The notes under the pieces: model-generated
Databases searched by the model: none
The model's input: the letters and a program-made list of their open reading frames with translations, nothing else
Told to the model about the DNA's origin: nothing
Part shown: one piece after another, positions 41,452 through 42,923 of the stretch
Position numbering within the stretch: position 1 is the stretch's first letter
Layout of the letters: every line of letters begins with the position of its first letter
Translations under genes and position numbers: made by a program
Origin: an uncultured Spirochaetales bacterium
Lineage (GTDB): Bacteria > Spirochaetota > Spirochaetia > Treponematales > Treponemataceae
DNA: 42,923 bases
Assembly (NCBI GenBank): GCA_946406925.1
Contig: CAMJMF010000003.1
Span: forward strand, 1 to 42,923
Reading direction: 5' to 3'

Positions 41452-42531
41452 CTACCAGGTAAGTAACTTATCAAGAGCTGCACCGGTTTTTTCCATCTTG
41501 TAGTTTGCAGCAACTCTAAGTTCTTTTGTAAGATCTGTAAGAGCATTCTGGAAAATCATACTTCGTTTTTCTTCAATAAGATTTCCTTTTACATACTCAT
41601 AAACTGTTACAGCCTGATTAGGTGTTACAGGGTCACTCAAAGTTAACATCTTGGCATCATATTTATCAAGAATTATATAGAACTGAAAATCTGTGTCATT
41701 TTCAGAAACTTCAGAAACAAAACCTTTTGATTTCTTGAACATATCCAATAATGTAGAATAATCGATTCCAAGTTGAGCTGCTGCAGAAGAAATTTTACTT
41801 ATATAAAACGGAGCACAAGAGAATTTTTTAGAAGATTCCATCTGTTTTGTCAAAGAATCAGTAGTTGCCTTCTTTGCTTTATAATCATTATATAAAGAAG
41901 TACATAAGGTTTTTGCAGCAGAAGGATCTCCGTTTTTTGGAACAACTACAACAAACAGCTTCATTGTATCGCTCTGAACAAAAGCTGACTTATTAATTTC
42001 ATATGCATCACGAACTTCTGCATCAGAAACTGTAGCACCTTCAATTTCTTTCTGCTTAAGAGATACAACATAACGCTGTATAAGAAGCTGATTCTTCAAA
42101 TAAGCCTTGTACTCATTAACGGTCATCCCTACCTGTTCTTTCATGTACTGGTCAAAGGATTTTGACAAATCTGCCTGAACCAATTCACCAAATTCTTTTT
42201 CTGTAACTTCTTTGCCAACCATGCTTGAAAGCATTGCACTAAAATACTGATCAAGCTCAGAATCAGTAACACTGATTCCGCTCTTTATTGCTTTCTGAAC
42301 AACAAGACGTTCGTCTATCATTAAATCCAAAACTTCTTTTTTCTGGTCAAGAGTAAAATTAGTAATACCAGACTGTTTCTGGTAAACTTCAACACGTGCT
42401 TTCAACTGACCAAGTGTAATTGTTTCAGATTTGTTTACTTTAATTGTTGCCAGTGCCTGCAAATTATTCTGAGCAAAAACAGAACATGCTGTTGCAATAA
42501 GGAAAACAAAAAACAAAATATTTCTTTTCAT
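41452..42531 (-). CDS. periplasmic SurA-like chaperone / PPIase
   Basis: A 359-residue exported protein. The signal peptide is MKRNILFFVFLIATACSVFAQ. I start at this ATG, 25 codons into the track ORF, because AGAGG lies 7 nt before it. The N-terminal half is a SurA-N-like helical domain (LDQKKEVLDLMIDERLVVQKAIKSGISVTDSELDQYF, then MTVNEYKAYLKNQLLIQRYV), and a parvulin-like region from about residue 190 (VSDAEVRDAYEINKSAFVQSDTMKLFVVVVP) follows. It should help outer-membrane proteins through the periplasm. The syntenic protein in T. pallidum, as I recall, is Tp1016 (Tpn39b). It is first in the operon with nusB and the TPR lipoprotein, downstream of alaS. Confidence 0.86.
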   Translation of the reverse strand: MKRNILFFVFLIATACSVFAQNNLQALATIKVNKSETITLGQLKARVEVYQKQSGITNFTLDQKKEVLDLMIDERLVVQKAIKSGISVTDSELDQYFSAMLSSMVGKEVTEKEFGELVQADLSKSFDQYMKEQVGMTVNEYKAYLKNQLLIQRYVVSLKQKEIEGATVSDAEVRDAYEINKSAFVQSDTMKLFVVVVPKNGDPSAAKTLCTSLYNDYKAKKATTDSLTKQMESSKKFSCAPFYISKISSAAAQLGIDYSTLLDMFKKSKGFVSEVSENDTDFQFYIILDKYDAKMLTLSDPVTPNQAVTVYEYVKGNLIEEKRSMIFQNALTDLTKELRVAANYKMEKTGAALDKLLTW

Positions 42532-42611
42532 GAAAAAACCTCTTTCATTCTTCAATAAAAAGCATAACTTACTATAAATAGTGCAAGATTGCTTTAGATA
42601 TAACAAAACAA

Positions 42612-42650
42612 GAAAATAAAAGTTACAAAAAACCTGAAACTTTTATTTTC
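42612..42650 (-). terminator. rho-independent terminator of alaS
   Basis: GAAAATAAAAGTT / AACTTTTATTTTC stem of 13 bp with a 13-nt loop, followed on the minus strand by TTGTTTTG; AT-rich but perfectly paired. Confidence 0.75.
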
Positions 42651-42684
42651 ATTTTTTTAATAACCTGCAAACTGCAAGTAGGCT

Positions 42685-42923
42685 TTATTTTAAAACAGCC
42701 TTAATTCTGCGGACACCCGCTGATGAAGACTGTTCCTTCGTAATAACGAATGTACCAAGTGTTCCGGTATTCTCAACATGAGGACCGCCACAGACCTCTT
42801 TTGAAAAATCACCGATTGTATAAACCTTTACATTCGCCTCATATTTTTCACCAAAGAGAGCAGTTGCTCCGCTCTTTTTAGCATCATCTAAACTCATAAT
42901 CTCCATTTTGACCGGAAGGTTAC
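42685..42923 (-). CDS. alaS: alanyl-tRNA synthetase, C-terminal end (truncated by window)
   Basis: The frame is open to the window edge ([19 protein letters not shown]), so only the last 78 or so codons are visible. They belong to the AlaRS editing domain: [38 protein letters not shown] and [16 protein letters not shown] corresponds to the zinc-binding CGGTHV motif. The stop follows GVRRIKA directly, so the C-Ala (DHHA1-like, oligomerisation) domain found in most AlaRS is absent; as I recall, other spirochaetal AlaRS are also short (about 600 residues). It charges tRNA-Ala and clears mischarged Ser/Gly. Confidence 0.93.
   Translation of the reverse strand, partial: NLPVKMEIMSLDDAKKSGATALFGEKYEANVKVYTIGDFSKEVCGGPHVENTGTLGTFVITKEQSSSAGVRRIKAVLK

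Noticed and set aside
1-42923. CRISPR arrays, insertion sequences, tRNA or rRNA genes
   Set aside because: Looked for regular spaced repeats, transposase motifs and cloverleaf or rRNA sequence; none seen by eye.

Overview
The window reads as chromosomal DNA of a host-associated spirochaete, most probably a gut or rumen Treponema. This is an inference from the gene set, not from a database search. The signs are low GC, many TPR, LysM and other lipoproteins, a motility-associated (Maf/DUF115) glycosyltransferase-like gene, a short AlaRS that ends after its editing domain, groES without groEL, and the order groES / TPR lipoprotein / nusB / SurA-like PPIase / alaS. The GH115 xylan alpha-glucuronidase with a LacI regulator fits a plant-fibre habitat. 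I see no insertion sequence, prophage, CRISPR array, tRNA or rRNA.

Layout. 1-2.9 kb: 3' part of a GH115 alpha-glucuronidase, convergent with a LacI-type regulator. 3-7.3 kb (all minus): DUF1848 protein, YhhN membrane protein and SAM methyltransferase (coupled pair), then a secreted protein coupled to a probable outer-membrane barrel. 7.6-14.6 kb: S1-domain RNA-binding protein, an ion permease, several unrecognised or DUF proteins, a degenerate HD-GYP protein. 14.6-20.6 kb: ThrH phosphatase, Maf-like protein, membrane-anchored PPIase, sugar nucleotidyltransferase, DeoD. 20.7-26.1 kb: LysM lipoprotein with tandem repeats, EF-G-like GTPase, HisS. 26.3-30.9 kb: orphan coiled-coil protein, PHP protein, secreted vWA protein, lamin-tail lipoprotein. 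31-39 kb: group-2-like sigma-70 factor, RecG, YggT protein, DnaE, GroES. 39.3-42.9 kb: TPR lipoprotein, NusB, SurA-like chaperone, 3' end of alaS.

How genes work together. Housekeeping functions (DnaE, RecG, HisS, AlaS, NusB, GroES, EF-G-like, S1) are interleaved with envelope functions (two PPIase/chaperones, LysM and TPR lipoproteins, a barrel, vWA and lamin-tail proteins). The strongest regulatory signal is a near-perfect -24/-12 (sigma-54) promoter directly in front of the sigma-70-family gene, which suggests a sigma cascade like RpoN-RpoS of Borrelia. Other notable structure is non-coding: a folded RNA candidate upstream of the nucleotidyltransferase gene, three tandem hairpins between the lamin-tail and vWA genes with G-U pairs that only work on the minus-strand RNA, an 18-bp leader hairpin before the lamin-tail gene, and a set of genes lacking a Shine-Dalgarno sequence whose -10 box lies 6-8 nt before the ATG, as expected for leaderless mRNAs. 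All promoters, operators and RNA folds here were read by eye and are predictions.
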